Assembly: GCA_025454475.1 (NCBI GenBank)
Contig: JALOOJ010000019.1
Span: 1-32,652, forward strand
Reading direction: 5' to 3'
Length of the DNA: 32,652 bases
Source of the DNA: Anaerolineae bacterium
GTDB taxonomy: Bacteria; Chloroflexota; Anaerolineae; B4-G1; SLSP01
Under the pieces are notes generated by a model. The model saw only the letters and a list, made by a program, of their open reading frames with translations, searched no databases and was not told the DNA's origin. Position 1 is the first letter of the stretch, and the number at the start of each line of letters is the position of its first letter. Of the stretch, positions 24,001 to 30,486 are shown piece after piece. A program made the translations under genes and the position numbers.

Positions 24001-24885
24001 GAGTTGCTGGGGACCTACCTGTCGAAGCACCCGTTGGCGGATCAGGAGCGCGACTTGCTGAAGCGCGAGCTGCTAACGACGACGATCGGGGAACACAGTA
24101 CTGAGGCTCCTGGACAGATGATGAAGCTTGTGGGTATGGTACAGCGCGTGCGCCGGATCACGACCAAGAAGGGGGCGATGATGGCGTTTGTGAGCCTCGA
24201 AGCGCCTGGAGGAACGGCGGAGTGCGTCGTCTTCCCCAAGACTTACGAGAGCTTCAAGGACTTGCTTACGCCGAACCGTGTTCTGGTAGTCTGCGGCAAA
24301 CTCGACAACCAACCGGATCGCGAGGAGCATTCGCTGGTTGCCGAGTGGTTCAAGGAGCCTCACGAATTCCTGCTGGCGGCGCCTGCAAACCCGACAGACC
24401 CCCTTGTGGGGGCTGAGGGTGGTATGGTCGAGCAGGAGACTCCGCGCTATCTAGCGCCAATGCCACCCAGTCGGAATGGAAGAAATGGCGACAATGGCGG
24501 CGGGCAGATCGAGCGGAAGGGGCCGAGCTCATCGCTAGATGCCTCTGAGCCTACCTGGCCTGCGTCGGTCGTAGGTATGGCAGAGGGCAGCGGACCGAGT
24601 GAGGTGACGGCGCCGATGCCACCACCTGATCCACCCGCACCGCCAGCGACGCTGTACATCACTCTCCGGCGCTCGGGAGATAACGGCAGCGACTTTCAGA
24701 AGCTGGCGCGCCTCCATAAGGTGTTGAGGCGCGAGCGGGGGACGGATCGGTTTGTGGTCGTGCTGGACGGTGAGCAGAAGGTCGAGCTGGCCTTCCCGAA
24801 TGAGACTACTCGTTGCACGTATGACCTCAGGCAGCAGATCACGGCCATTGTCGGTGCAGAAAATCTGCGGGTCATACAGCAGTAA
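21064..24885 (+). CDS. dnaE: DNA polymerase III alpha subunit
   Basis: A replicative C-family polymerase of 1273 residues, DnaE1 type. The N-terminal PHP domain starts FVHLHNHTEFSLLDG. All nine metal-ligand positions known from Thermus appear kept: His6 and His8 or His10, Asp17, His42, Glu67, His86 or His87, Cys137, Asp204 and His206. This suggests an active proofreading site. The polymerase aspartates lie in PDIDLDYPDD (398-402) and KIDFLGL (Asp560). The fingers, helix-hairpin-helix and OB-fold regions follow. A low-complexity Pro/Gly/Ser linker (about residues 1110-1195) leads to a C-terminal domain found in many alpha subunits. The ATG at 21064 follows GGGGG; a TTG four codons earlier is also in frame. 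Confidence 0.97.
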   Translation: MRDFVHLHNHTEFSLLDGLSKCSALAGYAAELGMSALAVTDHGVMYGAVEFYKACQAAGIKPIIGIEAYVAQQSRQSRDRDDGKPHHLVLLAQNQTGYLNLLRLASIAQLEGFYYKPRIDKEVLEAHSEGVIALSGCVQGEIPMLLSQGQDARARDVVRWYLERFPGRFYLELQSHDMPEYDEAYRKLVVLGRDMQVPLVATNDIHYAKRRQADAHDVLLCIGTGKTVNEPNRMRMSDDSYYMRSPEEMWTLYGELPDALVNTVRIAEQCEVKIQFAPPYHLPTFPVPAECGTSEEYLRYLCYQGMRWRYGADHDRPGYVERLEYELGIIHQMGFDDYFLVVWDLCEAAKARDIWWNVRGSGAGSVVAYTLGITTLDPFRNRLLFERFLNPDRVTMPDIDLDYPDDRRAELIAYTKERYGADHVSAIITFGTLGARAAIRDVGRALDIPLGDVDRVARMVPNMPGKPVSISEALESVPELKAEYDGVPYIKNLLDTATEVEGVTRHASTHAAGVIVSDKPLVEYLPLNRPTKGETDDSPVDRISQWPMEIVDALGMLKIDFLGLRTLTHMRKACELVERATGRRLDLATIPYERVPDDPERDADVRALYELLATGETTGIFQVEGAGMRRTLRDMRPEQFQHIIAVLALYRPGPMENIPTFIRRMHGEEAVEYKHPMLADILDDTYGIIVYQEHIMQIAVAMAGYKPGEADGIRKAVAKKKRDLMDEHQRMFREGAVAKGIDAGVADSVWEDIEYFARYGFNRAHAADYAVITAQTAYLKAHYPLEFMTALMTTERHNTEKLGFLIADARRTGLEVERPSLNHSDVEFTIERRQSGERRQAAESYDSGGQSDTGDRFIRIGLGAIKNVGDDAMQMVVDARQAGGAFKSLDDFADRVDLRRLNRKTLECLVQAGALDDFGGRAALMTLIDTLLGMSAQAHSARDVGQFSLFDNMSDLRQSIALPSYAPPIPDRQILEWEKELLGTYLSKHPLADQERDLLKRELLTTTIGEHSTEAPGQMMKLVGMVQRVRRITTKKGAMMAFVSLEAPGGTAECVVFPKTYESFKDLLTPNRVLVVCGKLDNQPDREEHSLVAEWFKEPHEFLLAAPANPTDPLVGAEGGMVEQETPRYLAPMPPSRNGRNGDNGGGQIERKGPSSSLDASEPTWPASVVGMAEGSGPSEVTAPMPPPDPPAPPATLYITLRRSGDNGSDFQKLARLHKVLRRERGTDRFVVVLDGEQKVELAFPNETTRCTYDLRQQITAIVGAENLRVIQQ

Positions 24886-24972
24886 GAGCACGGATGTGCC
24901 GGGGACCCGCCTCAGAAGGCACGGAAAGTCCCCGCCACCTAGAGCCTCCGGCCTGAGTGCGGTTGAATGGCC

Positions 24973-25000
24973 TTGCACATGCGATGATGTATGGTATACT
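24973..25000 (+). promoter_or_regulatory. Promoter of tRNA-Val
   Basis: TTGCAC (24973-24978), a 16-base spacer and TATACT (24995-25000), 11 bases before the tRNA. Confidence 0.75.
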
Positions 25001-25011
25001 CCGTTTCGTAT

Positions 25012-25085
25012 GGGCGGTTAGCTCAGCTGGCTAGAGCGCCACGTTGACATCGTGGAGGTCGCAGGTTCGAGTCCTGTATCGCCCA
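25012..25085 (+). tRNA. tRNA-Val (anticodon GAC)
   Basis: Acceptor GGGCGGT/ATCGCCC (T-A and G-T at the inner end), anticodon loop TTGACAT in stem CCACG/CGTGG, T arm GCAGG-TTCGAGT-CCTGT, discriminator A, no encoded CCA. Confidence 0.95.
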
Positions 25086-25091
25086 CCTAGA

Positions 25092-25118
25092 GAAGGCCGG
25101 ACTGCCCGGCCTTCTTTT
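25092..25118 (+). terminator. Terminator of tRNA-Val
   Basis: Stem GAAGGCCGG (25092-25100) and CCGGCCTTC (25106-25114), then TTTTGTTTG. Confidence 0.9.
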
Positions 25119-25125
25119 GTTTGTG

Positions 25126-25153
25126 TTGACATATCGCGGCGCGTACGGAGAAT
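25126..25153 (+). promoter_or_regulatory. Possible promoter of the CapA-like gene
   Basis: Consensus TTGACA (25126-25131), a 16-base spacer and a weak GAGAAT, 25 bases before the start codon. Confidence 0.45.
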
Positions 25154-25177
25154 CCGCTGAAGGAGAGGTACCTGCCA

Positions 25178-26881
25178 ATGCGAGAACAGTTGACCCACCG
25201 TTGGACCACACGCAGGGCATGGGTTGCCCTGATAGTGGGGCTAGGGCTCATTGCCCTGGGCGGTTGCGCCGTCCCTTCACCCTCGCCGACCCCTACGCCC
25301 ACCCGTACGCCGCAGCCCACCCTCACGCCGACACTGACGCCGACTCTCACACCGTCGCCAACGCCGACGCCAGCATTCCCGGTCACTGTCGGCTGCGCGC
25401 CAGCCGTGCCCGACCGGACGTGTGCACAGTTTGAGGCGATGATCGTGGCGGATTCGGCGCACTTCGTGTGGGGGGACCTGTCGGCTGCGATTATGTTGAC
25501 GAGTCAGACCGGTCCGGCGGTTGAGCAGGTCGGTGTTTGGACCGTCGCTATAGCTGCTCCTTTCTACACCATCGAGGACGACCTCTCCGCTGCCGAACTG
25601 CGCGCCACCTGGCAGGGCGCGGCAGCCGGTCCATTTGAGATCCGCCCACTGCTGGCGACAACCGATACCGTCGAGGCGCTCGTGGGGCTCTGGGGGCCTC
25701 CGGGCGAGACCGCGGTGCAGCTCGTGGCCGCCGACCGGCTTCTGGCTGAGGCCGAGGTGCGTAGGGGGTGGGCTCTGGTGCCATTTGACGCGCTGACGCC
25801 ACAGTGGAAAGTGCTGCGCGTTGATGGCGTGTCCCTGGTAGAGAAGAACGCGGGCCTCGATGCGTACCCGCTGCAGGTGCCTCTGTACCTGGACACACAG
25901 GCACGTCCGGAGGTACGCTCGTTGCTGCCAGTAGCCGTGGAGACCTTCACGAACCGCGATGAGTCGCAGATGACGCTGGTGGTGATGACGGGGGTGACGG
26001 CAATGACCCGCGCCACGGGCCGCCTGATGGATGCAAAAGGCGTCACCTATCCGGCTCAGGACATCCTGTCCTGGTTTGAGGATGCCGACTTCGTGCATGT
26101 CAGCAACGAGGTATCTTTCAGACCGGACTGTGTCGCCGAAGGCAGTGGCTCCATGTCTTTCTGCTCGCACGACAGCTACATCGCGCTCCTCGAAGCGATC
26201 AACGCCAACATCATTGAGTTGACGGGCAACCACCTGGAGGATAAGGGCACGGAGTGGGTCGACTACTCGCTGCAGATGTACCGTGATCGCGGATGGCAGT
26301 GGTTCGGTGGCGGGGCCAACCAGGCGGAGGGCAGCCGGCCCTTGATGTTGGTGCACAATGGCAACCAGATTGCCTTTATCGGCTGTAATACGGTGGGGCC
26401 GTTTGCGTCGGAGGACTCAGGTGGCGCAGCGCGCTGTGACTTCCCGGTACTCCAACAGACGATCACTGAGCTTCGCGCGCAGGGCTATCAGCCCATCGCC
26501 ACGGTGCAGTACCTCGAGGACTATAGCTACTCGCCAACGCCCGCGCAGATGGCGGATTTCCGCGCGCTGGCCGATGCGGGTGCCGTTATGGTCCAGGGCA
26601 GTCAGGCGCACCAGGCCCAGACAATGGAGTTCTATAATGGCGCCTTCGTTCACTATGGTCTGGGGAACTTCTTCTTTGACCAGATGTGGAGCGACGGCAC
26701 ACGACAGGAGTTTGTCGATCGATTGACCTTCTACCGGGGAGAGCTGTTGAGCGTGGACCTGCGCACGGCCATCCTGGAGGAATACGGGCGCCCGCGACCG
26801 ATGACGGTGGGCGACCCAGATCCGGCTGGCGATCGCGCCGAGTTCCTGCGTATGATCTTTGATCTGAGCCCGCAGCGCTGA
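25178..26881 (+). CDS. CapA-family (PGA_cap) lipoprotein
   Basis: A 567-residue secreted lipoprotein: signal peptide with lipobox LGGC (Cys30), then a Pro/Thr repeat linker (about 33-67) that probably spans the envelope. An N-terminal domain of about 190 residues is not recognised. From about residue 265 it matches the CapA metallophosphatase-like fold, with the NE pair in VSNEVSF, the NH pair in LTGNHLEDKG, and the end block GSQAHQAQTMEFYNG plus HYGLGNFFFD. The family is linked to poly-gamma-glutamate capsule export or processing, but many members have other roles. The first motif reads TGVTAMTR where the family has GD-x-M-x-x-R, so one metal-ligand Asp is missing. GAAGGAG lies 11 bases before the ATG. 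Confidence 0.85.
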   Translation: MREQLTHRWTTRRAWVALIVGLGLIALGGCAVPSPSPTPTPTRTPQPTLTPTLTPTLTPSPTPTPAFPVTVGCAPAVPDRTCAQFEAMIVADSAHFVWGDLSAAIMLTSQTGPAVEQVGVWTVAIAAPFYTIEDDLSAAELRATWQGAAAGPFEIRPLLATTDTVEALVGLWGPPGETAVQLVAADRLLAEAEVRRGWALVPFDALTPQWKVLRVDGVSLVEKNAGLDAYPLQVPLYLDTQARPEVRSLLPVAVETFTNRDESQMTLVVMTGVTAMTRATGRLMDAKGVTYPAQDILSWFEDADFVHVSNEVSFRPDCVAEGSGSMSFCSHDSYIALLEAINANIIELTGNHLEDKGTEWVDYSLQMYRDRGWQWFGGGANQAEGSRPLMLVHNGNQIAFIGCNTVGPFASEDSGGAARCDFPVLQQTITELRAQGYQPIATVQYLEDYSYSPTPAQMADFRALADAGAVMVQGSQAHQAQTMEFYNGAFVHYGLGNFFFDQMWSDGTRQEFVDRLTFYRGELLSVDLRTAILEEYGRPRPMTVGDPDPAGDRAEFLRMIFDLSPQR

Positions 26882-26918
26882 TGTCGTCTCGTATCATGAG
26901 CTGAGTAGGGGGGACCTT

Positions 26919-27731
26919 ATGTTACCTGCAATTGCCGTGATTGGCGCCGGAACGATGGGAGAGGCTCTGATCAAGGGGCTGCTCCGCCAGGATCTCATCG
27001 ACCCGCAGAACATCATTGCCTCAGATCCGTGGGTGGAGCGTCTGGACTTTCTACGGGAGGCCTATGCCATCCGCACGACAGCCTCCAACGGCGACGCTGC
27101 GCGAGAGGCGAAGATCATCTACCTGTCGGTCAAACCGCAGGTGATGGCGCAAGCGTTGGAGGACCTGCGTGGGGTGGTGGATCGGGACGTGCTGGTTTTC
27201 TCCATTGCCGCCGGTGTCCCGGTGAGCAAGGTCCGCCGCGGCGTTGGGATCGAGAGTGTGATTCGCGCTATGCCCAACACCCCCGCCCAGATTGGGCAAG
27301 GCATCACCGTCTGGACGGCGACGCCGGAAGTGACGGAAGAACAACGTCAGCACGCCCTGACGATCCTCAAGGCGTTAGGGGACGAGGTCTACGTGGCTGA
27401 TGAGCACTACCTGGACATGGCTACAGCGCTATCGGGAACGGGGCCCGCCTATATCTATCTATTTATGGAAGCGATGGTCGATGCGGGCGTGCACCTGGGG
27501 TTCTCCCGGCACGTGGCTGAGAAGCTCGTGTTCCAGACGGTCATCGGTTCCGCAAACTATGCACGCCAGTCGAGTCTTCATCTGGCAGCCCTGCGCAACC
27601 AGGTGACCTCGCCAGGGGGCACGACGGCGGAAGCGTTATACCACTTGGACAAAGGCGGCTTTCGCACGGTGCTATCGCGCGCGATCTGGGCCGCCTTTGT
27701 GCGATCCGAGCAGTTGGGGAAAGACGAGTAG
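26919..27731 (+). CDS. proC: Pyrroline-5-carboxylate reductase
   Basis: A 270-residue enzyme for the last step of proline synthesis: NAD(P)H-dependent reduction of 1-pyrroline-5-carboxylate to L-proline. The N-terminal Rossmann motif IAVIGAGTMGEALIKGLL is at about residues 5-22. The segment SVKPQVM and the block RAMPNTPAQIGQGIT are standard. The C-terminal dimer domain carries ALSGTGPAYIYLFMEAM and the signature LRNQVTSPGGTTAEAL. A GGGGGGA ribosome site precedes the ATG. The gap to the CapA-like gene is 37 bases, so they may be co-transcribed, without a functional link I can see. Confidence 0.97.
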   Translation: MLPAIAVIGAGTMGEALIKGLLRQDLIDPQNIIASDPWVERLDFLREAYAIRTTASNGDAAREAKIIYLSVKPQVMAQALEDLRGVVDRDVLVFSIAAGVPVSKVRRGVGIESVIRAMPNTPAQIGQGITVWTATPEVTEEQRQHALTILKALGDEVYVADEHYLDMATALSGTGPAYIYLFMEAMVDAGVHLGFSRHVAEKLVFQTVIGSANYARQSSLHLAALRNQVTSPGGTTAEALYHLDKGGFRTVLSRAIWAAFVRSEQLGKDE

Positions 27732-27921
27732 CCTCTGGTACAACGAATTTGCGTTGGCTAGGCCACTTATACAGCCAAAACCGGAACACAGGGTTCCGGT
27801 TCGGATTGCGTATGGGTGAAGCAGCGCTCAGCTATCGTTTGCCTCAGCGCCATCAATGGGTGAGCGCCGGGGGATGGTGTCGGCTAGGATGAGGTCGCTT
27901 GACGCGAGCTCCCAGTGTGCC
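27732..27921. other. Convergent intergenic region between proC and rpsT
   Basis: 190 bases with no supported gene. It holds the terminator at 27777-27801; I see nothing else in it. Confidence 0.6.
27777..27801 (-). terminator. Terminator of rpsT, possibly bidirectional
   Basis: Stem AACCGGAAC (27779-27787) and GTTCCGGTT (27793-27801). The U-run is on the minus strand (TTTTGG), so it mainly serves rpsT. It lies 120 bases after the rpsT stop, and may also stop proC transcripts. Confidence 0.75.
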
Positions 27922-28188
27922 TTACTGCTGCAGCTGGTGAATCTGGCTCATCAGACGTGACTTAAGCCGTGCCGCTTTGTTGGGATGAATGACGTGCTTG
28001 CGAGCGGCTTTGTCCAGCTCGCTTGCCGCACGTGGCATCCAGCTCTGAGCGGTGCCATAGTCACCGGCCTCGATTGCCTGGCGGACGGTTCTCACGGCGC
28101 CACGCATCTTGCCCTTGATGTACCGATTGCGCAACCACTTGCGGTAGGAATTGCGGATTTGCTTCTTTGCTGCCTGAGTATTCGCCAC
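27922..28188 (-). CDS. rpsT: 30S ribosomal protein S20
   Basis: An 88-residue basic helical protein that binds 16S rRNA early in 30S assembly. It begins MANTQAAKKQIRNSYRKWLR and has the family block IHPNKAARLKSRLM near the end. The start codon is GTG, preceded by GGAGGAGT at good spacing. It is monocistronic, with a promoter at 28233-28261 and a distal terminator. Confidence 0.96.
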   Translation of the reverse strand: MANTQAAKKQIRNSYRKWLRNRYIKGKMRGAVRTVRQAIEAGDYGTAQSWMPRAASELDKAARKHVIHPNKAARLKSRLMSQIHQLQQ

Positions 28189-28232
28189 GCTTACTCCTCC
28201 AAGACCTGCTGTTTCTCACACATCGAAATGGG

Positions 28233-28261
28233 AGTATACCGCATGTCCGCGATTTTGTCCA
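28233..28261 (-). promoter_or_regulatory. Promoter of rpsT
   Basis: TGGACA (28261-28256), a 17-base spacer and TATACT (28238-28233) on the minus strand. It is divergent from the solute-binding protein promoter. Confidence 0.7.
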
Positions 28262-28302
28262 GCGCGGCTCGCGAGGAAAGGTGACCGCACCTGGAACACG
28301 CT

Positions 28303-28330
28303 TTGACACCGGATGTCGCGGTCCTATAAT
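28303..28330 (+). promoter_or_regulatory. Consensus promoter of the amino-acid ABC genes
   Basis: Exact TTGACA (28303-28308), a 16-base spacer and exact TATAAT (28325-28330). The expected transcript start is about 28338, just ahead of AAGGAGG. Confidence 0.85.
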
Positions 28331-28364
28331 GCAGGCATTGTCCCTACAGAAGGAGGTCCGTCTT

Positions 28365-29114
28365 ATGAAACGCTGGTCGCTGGTTTTCATGTCTGTGTTG
28401 ATGATCGTCGCCGTATTGGGAGCCACAGCCTGTAAGCCGAAGGATACTAAACTGGTCGTGGGTACCTCGGCGGACTATGAGCCATTCGAGTTCGTCGCGG
28501 CGGATGGCAGTTACACTGGGTTCGATGTCGAGCTGATGGAGGAGATCGCCAAGCGTCTCGACATGGAGATCGAGTGGCAGGATATCGCCTTCGATGGCTT
28601 GATCGGGTCCCTGCAAAGCGACAAGATCGACGCCATTATTGCGGCGATGAGTGCAACGCCGGAACGCGAGGAGCAGGTTGACTTCACCGAGCCCTATTTC
28701 ATCGGAGCGGATGCAATCATTGTAGCTTCAGGGTCCGGGATTGAGATCGCTCAGAACGCAGATATGGCGGGACATCGTGTTGGTGTGCAGACGGGCACAA
28801 TCCAGGAAGAGTGGGTCGATGCAAATATCGATGCTGAAGTCTCGCGCTATGAGCGCGCTGAACAGGCCATTATGGACCTGAAGAGCGGGCGCATTGACGT
28901 TGTCGCCATGGACTACTATGCCGCACAGGCCTTTATCACCCAGGGAGGCATCGATCTCGCGTTGAAGACCGAGTTCTCAGGCGAACATATGGCTATCGCG
29001 GTGAAGGAAGGTAACACCGAGCTGCGTGCGAAGCTTGACGACGCCATTGACGAGCTGGCGGCCGAGGGCTTCGTAGAGCAGTTGGCGATGAAATACCTGT
29101 CCGGCGGCGAATAG
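28365..29114 (+). CDS. Amino-acid ABC transporter solute-binding lipoprotein (SBP_bac_3)
   Basis: A 249-residue secreted lipoprotein that captures polar amino acids and presents them to the permease. The signal peptide starts MKRW and ends in a lipobox with Cys23 (GATAC). The family-3 signature is clear: VGTSADYEPFEFVAADG, then YTGFDVELMEEIAKRL (about 48-63), and the hinge and ligand region MSATPEREEQVDFTEPYF. I chose the ATG at 28365 because it follows AAGGAGG and gives a proper signal peptide; the frame extends further upstream but without family similarity. The permease gene follows after 10 bases. No ATP-binding subunit gene lies next to them. Confidence 0.95.
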   Translation: MKRWSLVFMSVLMIVAVLGATACKPKDTKLVVGTSADYEPFEFVAADGSYTGFDVELMEEIAKRLDMEIEWQDIAFDGLIGSLQSDKIDAIIAAMSATPEREEQVDFTEPYFIGADAIIVASGSGIEIAQNADMAGHRVGVQTGTIQEEWVDANIDAEVSRYERAEQAIMDLKSGRIDVVAMDYYAAQAFITQGGIDLALKTEFSGEHMAIAVKEGNTELRAKLDDAIDELAAEGFVEQLAMKYLSGGE

Positions 29115-29124
29115 GCGTAGCGAA

Positions 29125-29784
29125 ATGACTGCCGCGATCCTGCGCGCACTCCCCTATATGGTAGGGGGGATCGGCTACACGGTGCTGATCACGATCATCG
29201 CGCTCGTGGTCGGATTCGTGATCGGTACGCCGATAGCGCTGGCTCGGGTCTATGGTGGTCGTTTGGCTCGGGGCCTGGCGTTGGGCTACACCGTGGTGCT
29301 CCGCGGGTTCCCATCGTTGGTGGTGCTTTTCATCGCCTACTATGTACTCGCCAGTGCTGTTAACCTACCGCCGTTCCTCGCAGGCTGCGCGGCGCTGGGC
29401 GTCTGCAGTAGCGCCTATCAGGCGGAGATCTTCCGCGGCGCCATCCAGAGTGTCACTGCCGGACAGATGCTGGCGGCGAGAGCACTCGGGATGACGCAAG
29501 GTCAGGCGGTGTTAAGCGTCATCCTGCCCCAGGCCTTGCGTAACGCGATCCCCGGATGGTCCAATGAGGCTGCCGTCGTGGTCAAAGACTCATCTCTCGT
29601 GTATGCAGTGGGGTTGGCCGAGCTGATGCGGCGGGCGCAGCAGATCAACGGGACACTTCACGAGCCTTTGCTTATATTCTCGATCACCGGGGTCCTGTAT
29701 TTCATGCTGACTTTCGCGACCAACCGGATTCTTGGCTGGGTGGAGCTGAAAACGCGTATTCCGGAGGTCGTGGAGGCGCGGTAA
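29125..29784 (+). CDS. Amino-acid ABC transporter permease (HisM/GlnP type)
   Basis: A 219-residue inner-membrane permease with about five hydrophobic segments, the usual size. The EAA loop that contacts the ATPase is visible as AARALGMTQGQAVLSVILPQ (about 124-143), and the N-terminal block VLRGFPSLVVLFIAYYVLAS matches the P-x-L-V/x-Q-L-F family block. It forms a dimer in the membrane and moves the substrate from the neighbouring solute-binding protein. The gene starts 10 bases after that gene, with only a weak ribosome site, so translation may be coupled. The operon ends at a hairpin without the expected ATPase gene. Confidence 0.95.
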   Translation: MTAAILRALPYMVGGIGYTVLITIIALVVGFVIGTPIALARVYGGRLARGLALGYTVVLRGFPSLVVLFIAYYVLASAVNLPPFLAGCAALGVCSSAYQAEIFRGAIQSVTAGQMLAARALGMTQGQAVLSVILPQALRNAIPGWSNEAAVVVKDSSLVYAVGLAELMRRAQQINGTLHEPLLIFSITGVLYFMLTFATNRILGWVELKTRIPEVVEAR

Positions 29785-29807
29785 GGTTGCATCCCCTCCA
29801 AACAGAC

Positions 29808-29839
29808 AGCAGGGCGGACCTCACAAGGTCCGCTCTGCT
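29808..29839. terminator. Terminator between the permease gene and rsmD
   Basis: Arms AGCAGGGCGGACCT (29808-29821) and AGGTCCGCTCTGCT (29826-29839), with one G-T pair and a 4-base loop. It sits between convergent genes. The U-run is weak on both sides. Confidence 0.7.
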
Positions 29840-29869
29840 CTAATCACTACTGCGGTCTGTTCGGTGTCT

Positions 29870-30469
29870 CTACGGTATTCCCCGTTCTTCGGGTTTCTTG
29901 TCTGTCTCTTCCACAGCAGGCTCAGCCGGGCGCCCATAGAAGCAGAGCATCACACTGCCATAGGAGCGCTGGTCAAAAAGCACGAGGTTGGTCAGTGCGA
30001 CAGGCTCGTACTCGGTGGGGTTGATCTGGACGATGACCCACCCGTCTTCCTGGAGCCACGCAGGCCTACTATCGATGTGTTGCAGGGTGCGCATCCACCA
30101 GCCACGGTACTGGGGGGGCGCGACAAACACATAGTCGAAGGGCTGGGGCGTGCCCTCAAGGTATCGGAATACGTCTGCTCGCACCAGATTGGCGTTTGCC
30201 CCCAGCCGCGTTGTCGTCAGGTTGCTCTCTATGGCCCGTAACGCAGCCGGGCCCTGTTCCACGAAGACGGTTTTTGCGGCCCCTCGGCTGAGCGCCTCGA
30301 TGCCCACCTGGCCGGTTCCTGCGAAGAGATCCAGGAAGCGCGCCCCCTTGATGTTGAGCTCAATGATGCTGAACAGGGCTGCCTTGGCCCGGTTGGTCAT
30401 AGGGCGTGTCCCGGGGCCGCGAACCGAAGCAAGTGATCTCCCTTTGGCTGTGCCGGCGATGACGCGCAT
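29870..30469 (-). CDS. rsmD: 16S rRNA (guanine(966)-N2)-methyltransferase RsmD
   Basis: A 199-residue SAM-dependent enzyme that methylates G966 of 16S rRNA. It starts MRVIAGTAKGRSLASV, as RsmD proteins do, followed by TRPMTNRAKAALFSII. The SAM motif I is FLDLFAGTGQVGIEALSRGA (about 45-64) and FVEQGPAALRAIESNL follows. The catalytic (N/D)PPY motif appears as APPQY (about residues 118-122), so the first acidic or amide residue is Ala. Because the rest of the fold is intact, this is more likely a lineage variant than a dead enzyme. The C-terminal acidic tail is variable. It lies 17 bases downstream of the Amt-like gene and may be co-transcribed. Confidence 0.9.
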   Translation of the reverse strand: MRVIAGTAKGRSLASVRGPGTRPMTNRAKAALFSIIELNIKGARFLDLFAGTGQVGIEALSRGAAKTVFVEQGPAALRAIESNLTTTRLGANANLVRADVFRYLEGTPQPFDYVFVAPPQYRGWWMRTLQHIDSRPAWLQEDGWVIVQINPTEYEPVALTNLVLFDQRSYGSVMLCFYGRPAEPAVEETDKKPEERGIP

Positions 30470-30486
30470 TGTGTGGCGTTTCCCTT

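Noticed and set aside
24886-24945. GGGGAC/GTCCCC pairing after dnaE as a terminator
   Set aside because: The loop is long (about 20 bases) and no U-run follows, so support is too weak to list.
25280-25378. Repeated CCGACNCTNACG-like units as a tandem repeat or CRISPR-like array
   Set aside because: They encode the Pro/Thr linker of the CapA-like lipoprotein; the units are short, imperfect and in frame.
25277-26356. Long open frame (-) opposite the CapA-like gene
   Set aside because: Antisense shadow; no ribosome site or domain.
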